From a virus: a stretch of DNA of 20,507 bases. The stretch covers positions 1 to 20,507 of IMG/VR virus record IMGVR_UViG_3300043464_002022, one strand, 5' to 3'. Positions within the stretch are counted from its first letter, which is position 1; the number at the start of each line of letters is the position of its first letter. A model generated the notes under the pieces. That model did no database searches, was not told the DNA's origin, and worked only from the letters and a program-made list of their open reading frames with translations. Of this stretch, positions 12,104-19,552 are shown piece after piece. Both the position numbers and the translations under genes were made by a program.

Positions 12104-12152
12104 GTGTAAATATTTTTTTATGTAAATATTTATTTATAAATTTACGAACCGA
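12104..12152 (+). promoter_or_regulatory. Repeated 49-bp promoter-like element, copy 3 (diverged)
   Basis: GTGTAAATATTTTTTTAT, then ATGTAAATA and TAAATTTACG, with the same 30-base spacing between the first block and TAAATTTA as copies 1 and 2. It follows a T-rich stretch after the glucosaminidase stop, but no hairpin is visible there. The rest of the gap to 12194 is an A-rich leader. Confidence 0.5.
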
Positions 12153-12194
12153 AAGGAACAAAGAATTTTTCACCACTTAAAAAACAAAAAACAA

Positions 12195-12731
12195 ATGGAA
12201 AAGAATTTCACCAACACCCAGTTTAAATGGACGTTTGAAAGCATCAGCGACAACATTCCAACGATTATGCTTTTGACAATAGTATTAACCTACGGGGTTA
12301 ATGCTTATTTAACTGCCATTTTTTTACCGATTAATTTTTGGGTTGCAATTACCGCTTCCACCATTTTACAACTTGGACGATTTGCAGTCGTTTTCATGGA
12401 CTTTTTAAACCCTACTAAGGGAAGAAGCCCTTTCCCGCCTAAAATAGCCTTAGGCGCAACGGTAATAGCGTTAATCGAAGTTTTCTTCGGGTTAATGGAA
12501 AAGTATTCTGGAAGCGAATTTATAACCATGTTCTTTTTTGTTGGAACAATCGTATGTTTTGGCTACCTTTTGGAAATAAACTTTGTTAACAAAGGGGTTG
12601 AAGCATACGGTTTAGTTGAGCCAAAAGTTATCAAAAGACGCAAAAGAAGGGTTGTTGTAAAAAAAGTCACGGAAGATGCACCAAAAGAAAGTAAGGGTTA
12701 TGTAACTTCGTTCCAAACGATAACACTTTGA
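12195..12731 (+). CDS. Four-helix membrane protein (178 aa), unknown
   Basis: 178 residues with four hydrophobic spans at about 22-43, 46-68, 83-101 and 108-128 and a strongly basic tail after residue 143 (VIKRRKRRVVVKKV), which points to a cytoplasmic C-terminus. The tail could bind nucleic acid or acidic lipids. No enzyme motif. It may be a holin-like or superinfection-exclusion protein; a second holin is already encoded at 14615-15019. Stop overlaps the resolvase start (TTGA). Confidence 0.6.
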   Translation: MEKNFTNTQFKWTFESISDNIPTIMLLTIVLTYGVNAYLTAIFLPINFWVAITASTILQLGRFAVVFMDFLNPTKGRSPFPPKIALGATVIALIEVFFGLMEKYSGSEFITMFFFVGTIVCFGYLLEINFVNKGVEAYGLVEPKVIKRRKRRVVVKKVTEDAPKESKGYVTSFQTITL

Positions 12732-13213
12732 GGACATACATCGGGGTTGACCCAGCGATTAGAATAAACGGAATGGCGGCTTGCATCATTCAAGGCAAAG
12801 AGGTAAAATTCACGAAATATAAAAGGTTCGTGGATTTTATCCTCGACGTTCCAAAGTGGGTACAATACGAACACCCTGTCGTACTGGTTGAAGATTCCAG
12901 CCTTCAAAATGTAACCTTTAATTCATCTATTAACCGCGCAATCCTTTCCCGTATGTCCCGAAATGTAGGCATGAATCAAGGAGCATCAAGAATAGCCTAT
13001 GAATGGATTAAGGAAAACGGTTACGAAGGTTACAACATAAGCCCTGAGCAAAAGGGGAAGAAATGGGGAAAAGAAATATTTTTAAAAATCTTCCAAAGCG
13101 AAGGTTACAAATTTGAACCAAATTTTAAAACCGCCAAAATAAGTCAGGACGAAATCGATTGTTTTACTCTTGCTTTACAGGCTAAAAATTACCAAAAACA
13201 TGAAAAGAAATAG
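12728..13213 (+). CDS. RuvC-like Holliday-junction resolvase
   Basis: 161 residues, RNase H-like fold. First strand RTYIGVDPAIRINGMAACII contains D8 in the RuvC GxDP position; E55 in VVLVEDSS is the second acid; QDEIDCFTLAL (140-150) gives the C-terminal Asp/Glu pair. These are the metal-binding acids of RuvC-type resolvases, and the length is typical. The start must be TTG at 12728, because D8 lies ahead of the first in-frame ATG (codon 16); it overlaps the previous stop as TTGA. It should cleave branched DNA before packaging. Confidence 0.82.
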   Translation: MRTYIGVDPAIRINGMAACIIQGKEVKFTKYKRFVDFILDVPKWVQYEHPVVLVEDSSLQNVTFNSSINRAILSRMSRNVGMNQGASRIAYEWIKENGYEGYNISPEQKGKKWGKEIFLKIFQSEGYKFEPNFKTAKISQDEIDCFTLALQAKNYQKHEKK

Positions 13214-13487
13214 TGAATTAATCGACGGAATTGAGATAAGCACTTGGAAGGAAATTGAAAGGATTGCTAAAACCTACCCTAAACCGATTAGATTTTCAGA
13301 CGGTTTGAATAGTAAAATAGCCTTATTAAAATTTTATCTTGAGCCATTACTTCCAAACGGGAAGCCGCCTATTGAGTCAATGGACAAAGGGCGAATGCTT
13401 ACAATCGCTTATCGGTTGTATAAAAGCACAGACGGGGACACCGTCACAAATTTATCTTTGAAAATTATAAATCAAATTATAAATTAA
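13200..13487 (+). CDS. Hypothetical protein (95 aa), last gene of the plus-strand block
   Basis: 95 residues from ATG 13200, overlapping the resolvase by 14 bases; a longer frame from 13170 was refused as it lies inside the resolvase. Basic N-terminus, then STWKEIERIAKTYPKPIRF and LLKFYLEPLLPNGKPPIESM. Helical and soluble. Its position beside the resolvase suggests a late-replication role; unknown family. Confidence 0.55.
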   Translation: MKRNSELIDGIEISTWKEIERIAKTYPKPIRFSDGLNSKIALLKFYLEPLLPNGKPPIESMDKGRMLTIAYRLYKSTDGDTVTNLSLKIINQIIN

Positions 13488-13537
13488 GAAATTGATTACG
13501 TTTGTTTATGTTAATTAGTTTAGGAGTGGTGAATTAG

Positions 13538-13561
13538 AGGGTTGGCAGTTGCGTCAACCCT
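13538..13561. terminator. Hairpin between convergent blocks
   Basis: AGGGTTG (13538-13544) / CAACCCT (13555-13561), 10-base loop, with short T-rich tracts on the plus side (TTTCCATTTT). It is the only structure in the 81-base gap between the converging operons and probably stops both, though the T tract is weak. Confidence 0.6.
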
Positions 13562-13568
13562 TTCCATT

Positions 13569-14228
13569 TTAAAAGGTAACCCCTTGCGTCTTTGCGTAAT
13601 CAACCACCGCACGGGCATGACAAAGTGCCAATGTATTTTGAAAGACTGGGTCGAACATCATCAACGCGTCTTTGTAATTGGTAAAGAAACCGTTTTCCGA
13701 TAACACGGCTGGCATACTTGTTTGGCTCAGTACAAAGAAATTAGCCTCCTTGTCTGGGTCATTGTCAATAGTATCCATTCTATAAACCCATTTTGGGAAA
13801 GCCTCCTTGACCTCATTAAAAAGAAAGGTGGCGTAAATATCAGCCTTTGTTTGCCCGATTGATGTGAACACTTCAAAGCCCCTTGCCGTTGGTGTTGCCG
13901 CGTTGCCGTGGATACTTAGGAACAACGAAGCCTCATAGTTCTGGGCGTTCATGTTTGCCTTTGCTACGCGCTTAGTTAGGCTAATATCAATAACAGGGTC
14001 GTAAACATTGATAACCGACATTCCCCAGTCCTTTAAATACTGCTCAATCTTTGCCGCAACTTCCCTGTTAAACACGCCTTCAAAGAACCAGCCGTAGCCG
14101 TGGAACATTGAGTTGTTATGCTGGTAACATTTAGACGGGTAAGTTGTGTAATTATAGGGTAATTTTTTTTTATCGTCAATGCCTCCGTGCCCAGCATCAA
14201 GGAAAACACAAAATTTATTTGCTTTCAT
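13569..14228 (-). CDS. N-acetylmuramoyl-L-alanine amidase (Amidase_3), endolysin
   Basis: 219 residues. Zinc ligands and catalytic residues of Amidase_3 are visible: H14 in VFLDAGHGGIDD, E50 in GWFFEGVFNRE, H107 in LFLSIHGNAA, and E178 in AVLSENGFFTN. The enzyme cuts the amide bond between N-acetylmuramic acid and L-alanine. There is no signal peptide or SAR helix, so release should depend on the holin encoded two genes upstream. It has no separate wall-binding domain. It is the last gene of the late operon; a terminator-like hairpin lies between it and the preceding gene, so it may be made at a lower level or from its own promoter. Confidence 0.92.
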   Translation of the reverse strand: MKANKFCVFLDAGHGGIDDKKKLPYNYTTYPSKCYQHNNSMFHGYGWFFEGVFNREVAAKIEQYLKDWGMSVINVYDPVIDISLTKRVAKANMNAQNYEASLFLSIHGNAATPTARGFEVFTSIGQTKADIYATFLFNEVKEAFPKWVYRMDTIDNDPDKEANFFVLSQTSMPAVLSENGFFTNYKDALMMFDPVFQNTLALCHARAVVDYAKTQGVTF

Positions 14229-14239
14229 ATTTATATATT

Positions 14240-14269
14240 TTTAAAGGGAGTCTAAATCAATAGACCCCC
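14240..14269 (-). terminator. Hairpin before the amidase gene
   Basis: Minus-strand GGGGGTCTA / TAGACTCCC (nine pairs, one G-U) with a six-base loop, followed by TTTAAAAAT. A weak intrinsic terminator or attenuator inside the late operon. Confidence 0.5.
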
Positions 14270-14303
14270 TTCTCAGGTGCATAAGGTAGCGATTCGTCTG
14301 CGC

Positions 14304-14603
14304 CTATAATTTAAACCCGATGAGCGAAAAAGCTGCGGAAATCAAAGAAAATTTAGGCGGTAAACTAACCGAAATCTCTTTTCCAGCACATTCGCGGCTT
14401 GTCTCCTTGATTTTATCCCAAATGATTTGAGCAAGTTTAACATATTCTCGCCATGTAAATTTGACCTTCTTTCCATCATCAGTAAGAAGTACATTTACCT
14501 CTTGTGCAAGTTCCGCAAAATTAAAAGCGTAACAACTCACTGAACCTAAAGGACTGGAAATTGTATCTGCATTTTTTAAAACTTCTTTAAAATTAGTTTC
14601 CAT
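14304..14603 (-). CDS. Hypothetical protein (99 aa) in the lysis module
   Basis: 99 residues, start ATG 14603, 11 bases after the holin stop with an AAAACAAATAAC leader. Contains FNFAELAQEVNVLLTDDGKK, then FTWREYVKLAQIIWDKIKET and a more hydrophobic C-terminus (LISAAFSLIGFKL). The last could be a weak membrane-associated segment. Located between holin and amidase, where a spanin or lysis regulator might be, but it has no lipobox and no proven membrane helix. Confidence 0.6.
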   Translation of the reverse strand: METNFKEVLKNADTISSPLGSVSCYAFNFAELAQEVNVLLTDDGKKVKFTWREYVKLAQIIWDKIKETSRECAGKEISVSLPPKFSLISAAFSLIGFKL

Positions 14604-14614
14604 GTTATTTGTTT

Positions 14615-15019
14615 TTAACGTCTAAAAAATCTAAGAATAATTGTACCGATATTTGTGCCAGTAATGGACTTTATATTTTCCGAAATACTAAACAATTCAG
14701 TGGCTGCAATAATGAAGCTGACAGAATAGGTGATTTGCGATGGCAGTCCAAAAGTAATACTTGCCCCGTGAAAAATCATTATACCGCAGAAATAAGTTAC
14801 CACCTTTTGCGATGTGCGATAAAGCCCTTTGCTCGTTATCGGCTCTCCCCTTTTCTTTGCCGCCATGATTCCCGTGACTGTGTCTGCAAAAACAACAAAG
14901 ATTGTAAATATCAAAAAATGTTTGATGGGTAGGAAAAACGAGAATATAACTCCGCAACAAATGGAATAGGCGATGCCATCGTAACCAAGTTTAAAAATGT
15001 TGTAAATAACTGCTTTCAT
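14615..15019 (-). CDS. Phage holin (holin_4 / toxin-secretion holin family)
   Basis: 134 residues. Hydrophobic spans at about 16-30, 34-51, 73-91 and 92-110. The conserved core FVVFADTVTGIMAAKKRGEP then ITSKGLYRTSQKVVTYFCGI matches the holin_4 family signature (DxxTGxxAAxKxGxxxSSxxxxxGxxxK). It would form membrane lesions that let the amidase reach the wall. Its start codon shares one base with the stop of the preceding gene. Ending FFRR is basic and cytoplasmic. Confidence 0.88.
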   Translation of the reverse strand: MKAVIYNIFKLGYDGIAYSICCGVIFSFFLPIKHFLIFTIFVVFADTVTGIMAAKKRGEPITSKGLYRTSQKVVTYFCGIMIFHGASITFGLPSQITYSVSFIIAATELFSISENIKSITGTNIGTIILRFFRR

Positions 15020-15618
15020 TATTCAAGTTTTATTAATCTCACATCACCATCTACCGTTGCAAACTTGCCATCAGCGTATTTGTACAAGTCGTATTTAACA
15101 CCGTTAAAGTTAAAAGATATTTGATTGGTAAATGTGGATAAAAGAAGGTTGGTTGAAATCGTGTACACCTTGCCATTGTCTGGATTAAAGATTAAACGCT
15201 TATTGCTGTTTAATTGAATTACTCCATCAATAATTTCACCGTTAAAATTTAACTTCCAGTCACCGAGAAACTTTGCCGTGTCTCTTTGAGCCGTTGTAAA
15301 ATAAACAGGCTTACCGCTTATTTGTTGGTGCAAATCATTGTAGAACCTTAAATCTTTATTTGCTTTTCCAATAGTAATAAAAGGATAAGCAACTTCAGCG
15401 TATTTGTTACTTATTTTTTCAGAGTTGTAAATAAGTCTTTCAATACTTTGTAAGCTATCTCCATAAAGATTTTTAGTAATACTTCGCGTTGAATCTACGT
15501 ACAAAATTTCGGTTACAATAAAATAATTTTTTCCATCTTTTTGCAAATACATTGTATCGCTTTTAATTTCTTGCGCGAAGGAAAAAATAGGAATAAAAAT
15601 AAAAAATAGGTATTTCAT
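15019..15618 (-). CDS. Secreted protein with signal peptide (199 aa), unknown
   Basis: 199 residues from ATG 15618, one base after the fibre stop; an in-frame TTG at 15633 would only lengthen the signal peptide. MKYLFFIFIPIFSFAQ is a type I signal sequence with a Bacteroidota-style cut before Gln. No lipobox Cys. The mature part is beta-rich with alternating charges (GDWKLNFNGEIIDGVIQLNS, FNFNGVKYDLYKYADGKFAT). Repeats or enzyme motifs not seen. Could act in the periplasm during lysis, block re-adsorption, or be a virion part sharing the unusual signal sequence of the fibres. Confidence 0.65.
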   Translation of the reverse strand: MKYLFFIFIPIFSFAQEIKSDTMYLQKDGKNYFIVTEILYVDSTRSITKNLYGDSLQSIERLIYNSEKISNKYAEVAYPFITIGKANKDLRFYNDLHQQISGKPVYFTTAQRDTAKFLGDWKLNFNGEIIDGVIQLNSNKRLIFNPDNGKVYTISTNLLLSTFTNQISFNFNGVKYDLYKYADGKFATVDGDVRLIKLE

Positions 15619-15619
15619 T

Positions 15620-16969
15620 TTATTTGTTTTCAAGGTTTAATATTCTTTGTTTTAAAAGTTCTATTTGGCTTTGTTGCTGCTGAATTGCTTTTACCAAAAT
15701 AGGTATTAAATTATCTCTTTGCATCCAATATTTGTCATCATTATTAGTATTTACTAATTTTATGTTATCTGCTTCACCAACAATATTTTGCACACTATCA
15801 ACTTCTTGCGCAATAAAACCAATGTCTTTATTTCCCACATTACCATAATCCCTCATATTCCAAGTAAATTTAACAGGTCTTAAAGCTAAAATTAATTCTA
15901 AGCCAGTGTTTAAATTTTCAATATTAGTTTTATCTCTTGCATCTGAAGGGGATGCAATGCCTGTGTCATAACAATATAAGCCATTTGTAGCATCAATAGA
16001 GGAGTTGCCAAGCATTATACTATTTGAACCTTGACCTTTTGCTCCATAACCTATTACTATTTCATTAGTCGATGATGCTGTTGGGTTGGTTAATCTGCCT
16101 ATTAAAACACTTTGGTTTATTGTATTTAACTGATTATCATTTTTATCAAATGTTCCAGAATTACCTCCAATTGCTACATTATCAGAACCGCTTGTTAAAA
16201 ATCTTAATGCGCCATCACCTATTCCTAAAGTTGAACTTGTAGTTGTTGCATTTTCAAGAGTTGATGTTCCAAGTGCAGCATTTGACCCACCTGTTGTTAA
16301 TTTATTTAATGCTAAATGTCCAAATGCCGTGTTAAAATTACCTGTTGTTACAGATTCTAAAGCACCATAGCCAACGCCAGAGTTATAAACTCCATTATTT
16401 GTACTTGCTGATTGAGACAAATTTTTCATTACATTATACCCAATAGCAACACCTCCAACCCTTGATGATGTAGGATTTGATACAGTAGTTGCATTTGACA
16501 TTGTACCATCTCCGATTATAATAAAATGATTGCCAGATTGATTTTTATAATTTTTTACAAAATAATAATTGCCTGTTCCAGCTGAATAAACATAAGCATT
16601 ATTTGCACCTACCTTTATTGCATCTTCTATTCTCATAGTGTCTGTAAATGTCTTTGCCCCATTTACCGTTTGCGTTCCATAGGTATTTACATAAGCAATA
16701 GCTGCCGTGTCCGCTCCTAACTGTCGCCACTTTCGCCCCGTTGCCGAAGCCTTGTAAGTGTAAAGATTTATGTTTACCGTATCAAGCACAAAATAAGCTG
16801 CCGTGTCGCTCTTTGCCGTCAATGTAGTATCAGCCGCCACGCCCCGCCAAATAAGCCCATCGGCAGTCGTCTGTTCTCCGAGCGTTATCTTTTGGTTACC
16901 GTTACTTGGATACTGTGCCCATGCAAGGCAAGGCAAAAGGAAGAGGAAGAGGGAAAGGAGTTGTTTCAT
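15620..16969 (-). CDS. Tail fibre with C-terminal Peptidase_S74 chaperone
   Basis: 449 residues. Residues 1-18 are a signal-peptide-like sequence (MKQLLSLFLFLLPCLAWA, cut before Q19). Residues 19-95 match the N-terminal domain of the next fibre (TTADGLIWRG, VLDTVNINLY). The middle (about 195-325) has YadA-head-like repeats (GNFNTAFGHLALNKLTTG, SDNVAIGGNSG) that build a trimeric beta roll. From 342 is the intramolecular chaperone: SDARDK with S342 and K347 in the self-cleaving dyad, FIAQEVDSV, and a terminal coiled coil (IQQQQSQIELLKQRILNLEN). After trimer assembly the chaperone is normally released at S342. Receptor unknown. A signal peptide on a virion fibre is unusual. Confidence 0.88.
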   Translation of the reverse strand: MKQLLSLFLFLLPCLAWAQYPSNGNQKITLGEQTTADGLIWRGVAADTTLTAKSDTAAYFVLDTVNINLYTYKASATGRKWRQLGADTAAIAYVNTYGTQTVNGAKTFTDTMRIEDAIKVGANNAYVYSAGTGNYYFVKNYKNQSGNHFIIIGDGTMSNATTVSNPTSSRVGGVAIGYNVMKNLSQSASTNNGVYNSGVGYGALESVTTGNFNTAFGHLALNKLTTGGSNAALGTSTLENATTTSSTLGIGDGALRFLTSGSDNVAIGGNSGTFDKNDNQLNTINQSVLIGRLTNPTASSTNEIVIGYGAKGQGSNSIMLGNSSIDATNGLYCYDTGIASPSDARDKTNIENLNTGLELILALRPVKFTWNMRDYGNVGNKDIGFIAQEVDSVQNIVGEADNIKLVNTNNDDKYWMQRDNLIPILVKAIQQQQSQIELLKQRILNLENK

Positions 16970-16981
16970 GTTTATGTTTTT

Positions 16982-19552
16982 TTAGTTTCTTTGCATTATA
17001 TGCCAATTAGTGCCATCAGCAACTAATGTAACCCATTGAGGCGTAACATTTCCAGCTGATAAAATTGCAGTTCCAGCTGAACCGCCACTAAAAGGTATAA
17101 CATTTGATGCGGTGCTAATTACTGTTCCTGTTGCAAGGTTTTTTATCATGTATTGCCTTCCATTTGTTGCGGTTGTTAAATCTATGGATGTTGTTGAAGC
17201 GCCGCCAGTATTTACAATAGAAACTCGATTACTTGATAAATTAATTGAACTTCCAGCGGTTGATTCTACAAAAACATAACCAACATCAAGCGTACTTCTT
17301 GCTACGGATGCATTTTCAGCGCCTGTTCCACCGTTGGCTATTGGTAAAGTTCCCGAAAACTTGCCAGACCTCCAATAAGGATTAAGCATTGTAGCCGTGT
17401 CAGTTTTATTTAATTTTAAGTCAATTCGTGTTGAAAGAGAAGCCGTATCTGTTTTATTTAATTTTGCATCAATACGATTACTTAGGCTCACCGTGTCAAG
17501 GTTAGTCATGACATTGTTGCCGCCTTCGGTAATGTTGCCTGTGACGGTTAAGCTTGAGGATATAGTTGTAGGTTTTAATAAACCAATATTTCCTGTAATC
17601 CTATCCATTGTTAAGCCTGTATTCGTAACATTTGAACCACCTAAATTATCTCTTGTTACTAATTCCATTCTATCAAGAATACCATTATATCTCAATATGC
17701 CACCAAATTCAACATCGGTAGAAGAGGGTGTTCCTGTTTCCGAAAACAAAATAGATGCAATTCCCGTACTGCCAGATTTTAATAAAATATTTTTAGCTAC
17801 GTCAAAAGTAAGATTTGCTATTGGCGCTACACCTATGCCAATATTTCCGCTGCTTTCTTGAATGACAGAATTGGTTACCTCGGTCGTTGTACTAAATTTT
17901 GGAATAAAACCTATTGTTCCCGAACCCGTCACCCCTTGTAAATCGTTAAAGGTTGGTGTAAATGTTCCACCGTCTAACTGAGTTAGGGTTAATGTTTTTG
18001 TATCTGTTCCCGTGAAAACTGCATTGTTTATTTTATCATTGTAGGCAATGTTCCAATTAGTCGAATTATTAGGAATAGATGTTGTCCATGTTGTACCCGT
18101 ACTAACCGCAATTCCAGCCTCAGGGTAAACAGGATTTGGAAAAACACCCGACCCAACCGAACCAATCCCGCTGACTGTTGCGACGGTGTAATTAGAACCT
18201 ACTTTAAACGAGGTTGAAACAATGGTAATTTGATTTGTATCAGTTAGGTTATATTGGTCATTATTTAATAGTTGACCATTTCTAAAAACTAAAATATAAG
18301 CCTTTAATTGAATCGGAAATTTAGGCGTTATTGTCCAAGTTAATACGCTTGTCGTGGCTGGTGCATATTCTTGTTTTAAAATCTTTATGGTATCATTGCC
18401 AATAGCAACGTCAACAATCGAATCCCGTATTCGTGTAAATACAATCGCCGAATCAAGTAGCAAAGTTCCCGTCGTTGTGACTGTTCCACCAAGCAAGCCG
18501 AAGCCCGTTGCAACGCTTGATACCGTTCCTTTCGTGTTTATTCTTGAGGACAATGAAGCCGTGTCTGCTGCATTTAATTTCAATGCAAATCTGGAAGTAA
18601 GATTTAATAAAGAGGTATCAGCGTCACGGAAATAAGGAAGAAGCATTGAAGCCGTATCAGAAATATTAACCTTATTATTTATTCTATTGGATAACGTAAC
18701 TGTATCGGATAACTCCATTAATACGGTGAGGTCAGCCGATACCGTGCCCGTGGTTGTTATTGGGTCAGGACTTACCGTTATTCCTGTTCCTCCAGAAATA
18801 GAGGTTAGTGAACCCGAACCACCACTACCCGAACCGCCGCCACCTTTAGGAAATATAACTGTATAATTTTCCCCTAACTTAAAAGCAGTTGCACCAATGA
18901 CAACTGATGCGTTTGTTGGTATGGTATATTGGGTTGGCAAAAGTATTTGACCGTTTCTATAAACTTGCACCACGTTTACACCAGCTGGGACTAATGTGTC
19001 CGTTTGCGTCCAAGTCAAGGTTGAGGAAGAAACATTCGTAAAGTCTTGACGCGCGTAAAATCTGCCAGCCGTATCGACATAACTTTTTTTAGCATAAGGC
19101 AAAAGCATTGCCGCCGTATCGCTTATATTTAATTTTAAATTAATCCTATTACTTAGCGAAGTTGTATCAATATTTGTTCCCTGAGGCAAAGCATTCCAAA
19201 CATTAGAAGTAAAATCAAAGGAATATATTTTTAGATTAACGGTGTCAAGAATAACCCATGCGTTTTGATTTGAAACTGGTTGAATGCTTGCCGTATCGGA
19301 AATTGAACCCCGCCAAACCAATCCGTCTGCCGTGGTCTGGAAACCTAATCTTTGTTTATTTATATTAATAGGGAATTGACCGTAAAGGCTAATAGAAAGG
19401 AATAAAAAAAGAATTGAAGGTATTTGTTTTTTACCTCCAATCCTCTTGATTAAACTACTCCCGACTTTGATTAAAACCTCTTGTAATAATATTTCACCGA
19501 CGCGCCCCAATGCCTTGAGGAATCGCCTTTCTTTTTTTGGTTTCTCTATCAT
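16982..19552 (-). CDS. Large tail fibre-like protein (856 aa) with duplicated domains
   Basis: Residues 1-43 are a basic amphipathic segment (FLKALGRVGEILLQEVLIKV), followed by a hydrophobic LFLFLSISLYGQ stretch like a signal peptide. Residues 60-112 are homologous to the S74 fibre start (TTADGLVWRG, VILDTVNLKIY). Two copies of a beta domain follow, about 180-232 and 405-457, each with (V/L)(Y/F)RNGQ(I/L)L and F K(L/V)G(E/S)NYTV. Five DTxSLSxRIxxK(L/V)N repeats occur at 129, 283, 330, 686 and 702, three with a following DTAxMLxPY. LPIANGGTGA at 737-746 is a typical tail-fibre motif. A Gly/Ser hinge lies at 237-248. Start overlaps the preceding stop (ATGA). No chaperone is attached. Confidence 0.82.
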   Translation of the reverse strand: MIEKPKKERRFLKALGRVGEILLQEVLIKVGSSLIKRIGGKKQIPSILFLFLSISLYGQFPININKQRLGFQTTADGLVWRGSISDTASIQPVSNQNAWVILDTVNLKIYSFDFTSNVWNALPQGTNIDTTSLSNRINLKLNISDTAAMLLPYAKKSYVDTAGRFYARQDFTNVSSSTLTWTQTDTLVPAGVNVVQVYRNGQILLPTQYTIPTNASVVIGATAFKLGENYTVIFPKGGGGSGSGGSGSLTSISGGTGITVSPDPITTTGTVSADLTVLMELSDTVTLSNRINNKVNISDTASMLLPYFRDADTSLLNLTSRFALKLNAADTASLSSRINTKGTVSSVATGFGLLGGTVTTTGTLLLDSAIVFTRIRDSIVDVAIGNDTIKILKQEYAPATTSVLTWTITPKFPIQLKAYILVFRNGQLLNNDQYNLTDTNQITIVSTSFKVGSNYTVATVSGIGSVGSGVFPNPVYPEAGIAVSTGTTWTTSIPNNSTNWNIAYNDKINNAVFTGTDTKTLTLTQLDGGTFTPTFNDLQGVTGSGTIGFIPKFSTTTEVTNSVIQESSGNIGIGVAPIANLTFDVAKNILLKSGSTGIASILFSETGTPSSTDVEFGGILRYNGILDRMELVTRDNLGGSNVTNTGLTMDRITGNIGLLKPTTISSSLTVTGNITEGGNNVMTNLDTVSLSNRIDAKLNKTDTASLSTRIDLKLNKTDTATMLNPYWRSGKFSGTLPIANGGTGAENASVARSTLDVGYVFVESTAGSSINLSSNRVSIVNTGGASTTSIDLTTATNGRQYMIKNLATGTVISTASNVIPFSGGSAGTAILSAGNVTPQWVTLVADGTNWHIMQRN
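17393..17488 (-). repeat. Tandem 48-bp direct repeat in the large fibre gene
   Basis: Two adjacent units (17393-17440 and 17441-17488), each coding for a 16-residue DTASLSxRIDxKLNKT-type unit, share blocks such as GTTTTATTTAATTTT. Slippage here could lengthen or shorten the fibre. Confidence 0.6.

Noticed and set aside
15946-15946. S74 fibre as a protease virulence factor
   Set aside because: The SDARDK dyad is the self-cleaving chaperone common on phage fibres, not a general protease.
16803-18635. Plus-strand frames opposite the fibre genes
   Set aside because: Shadows of repetitive Thr/Ser/Asn-rich fibre coding; no leader or domain.
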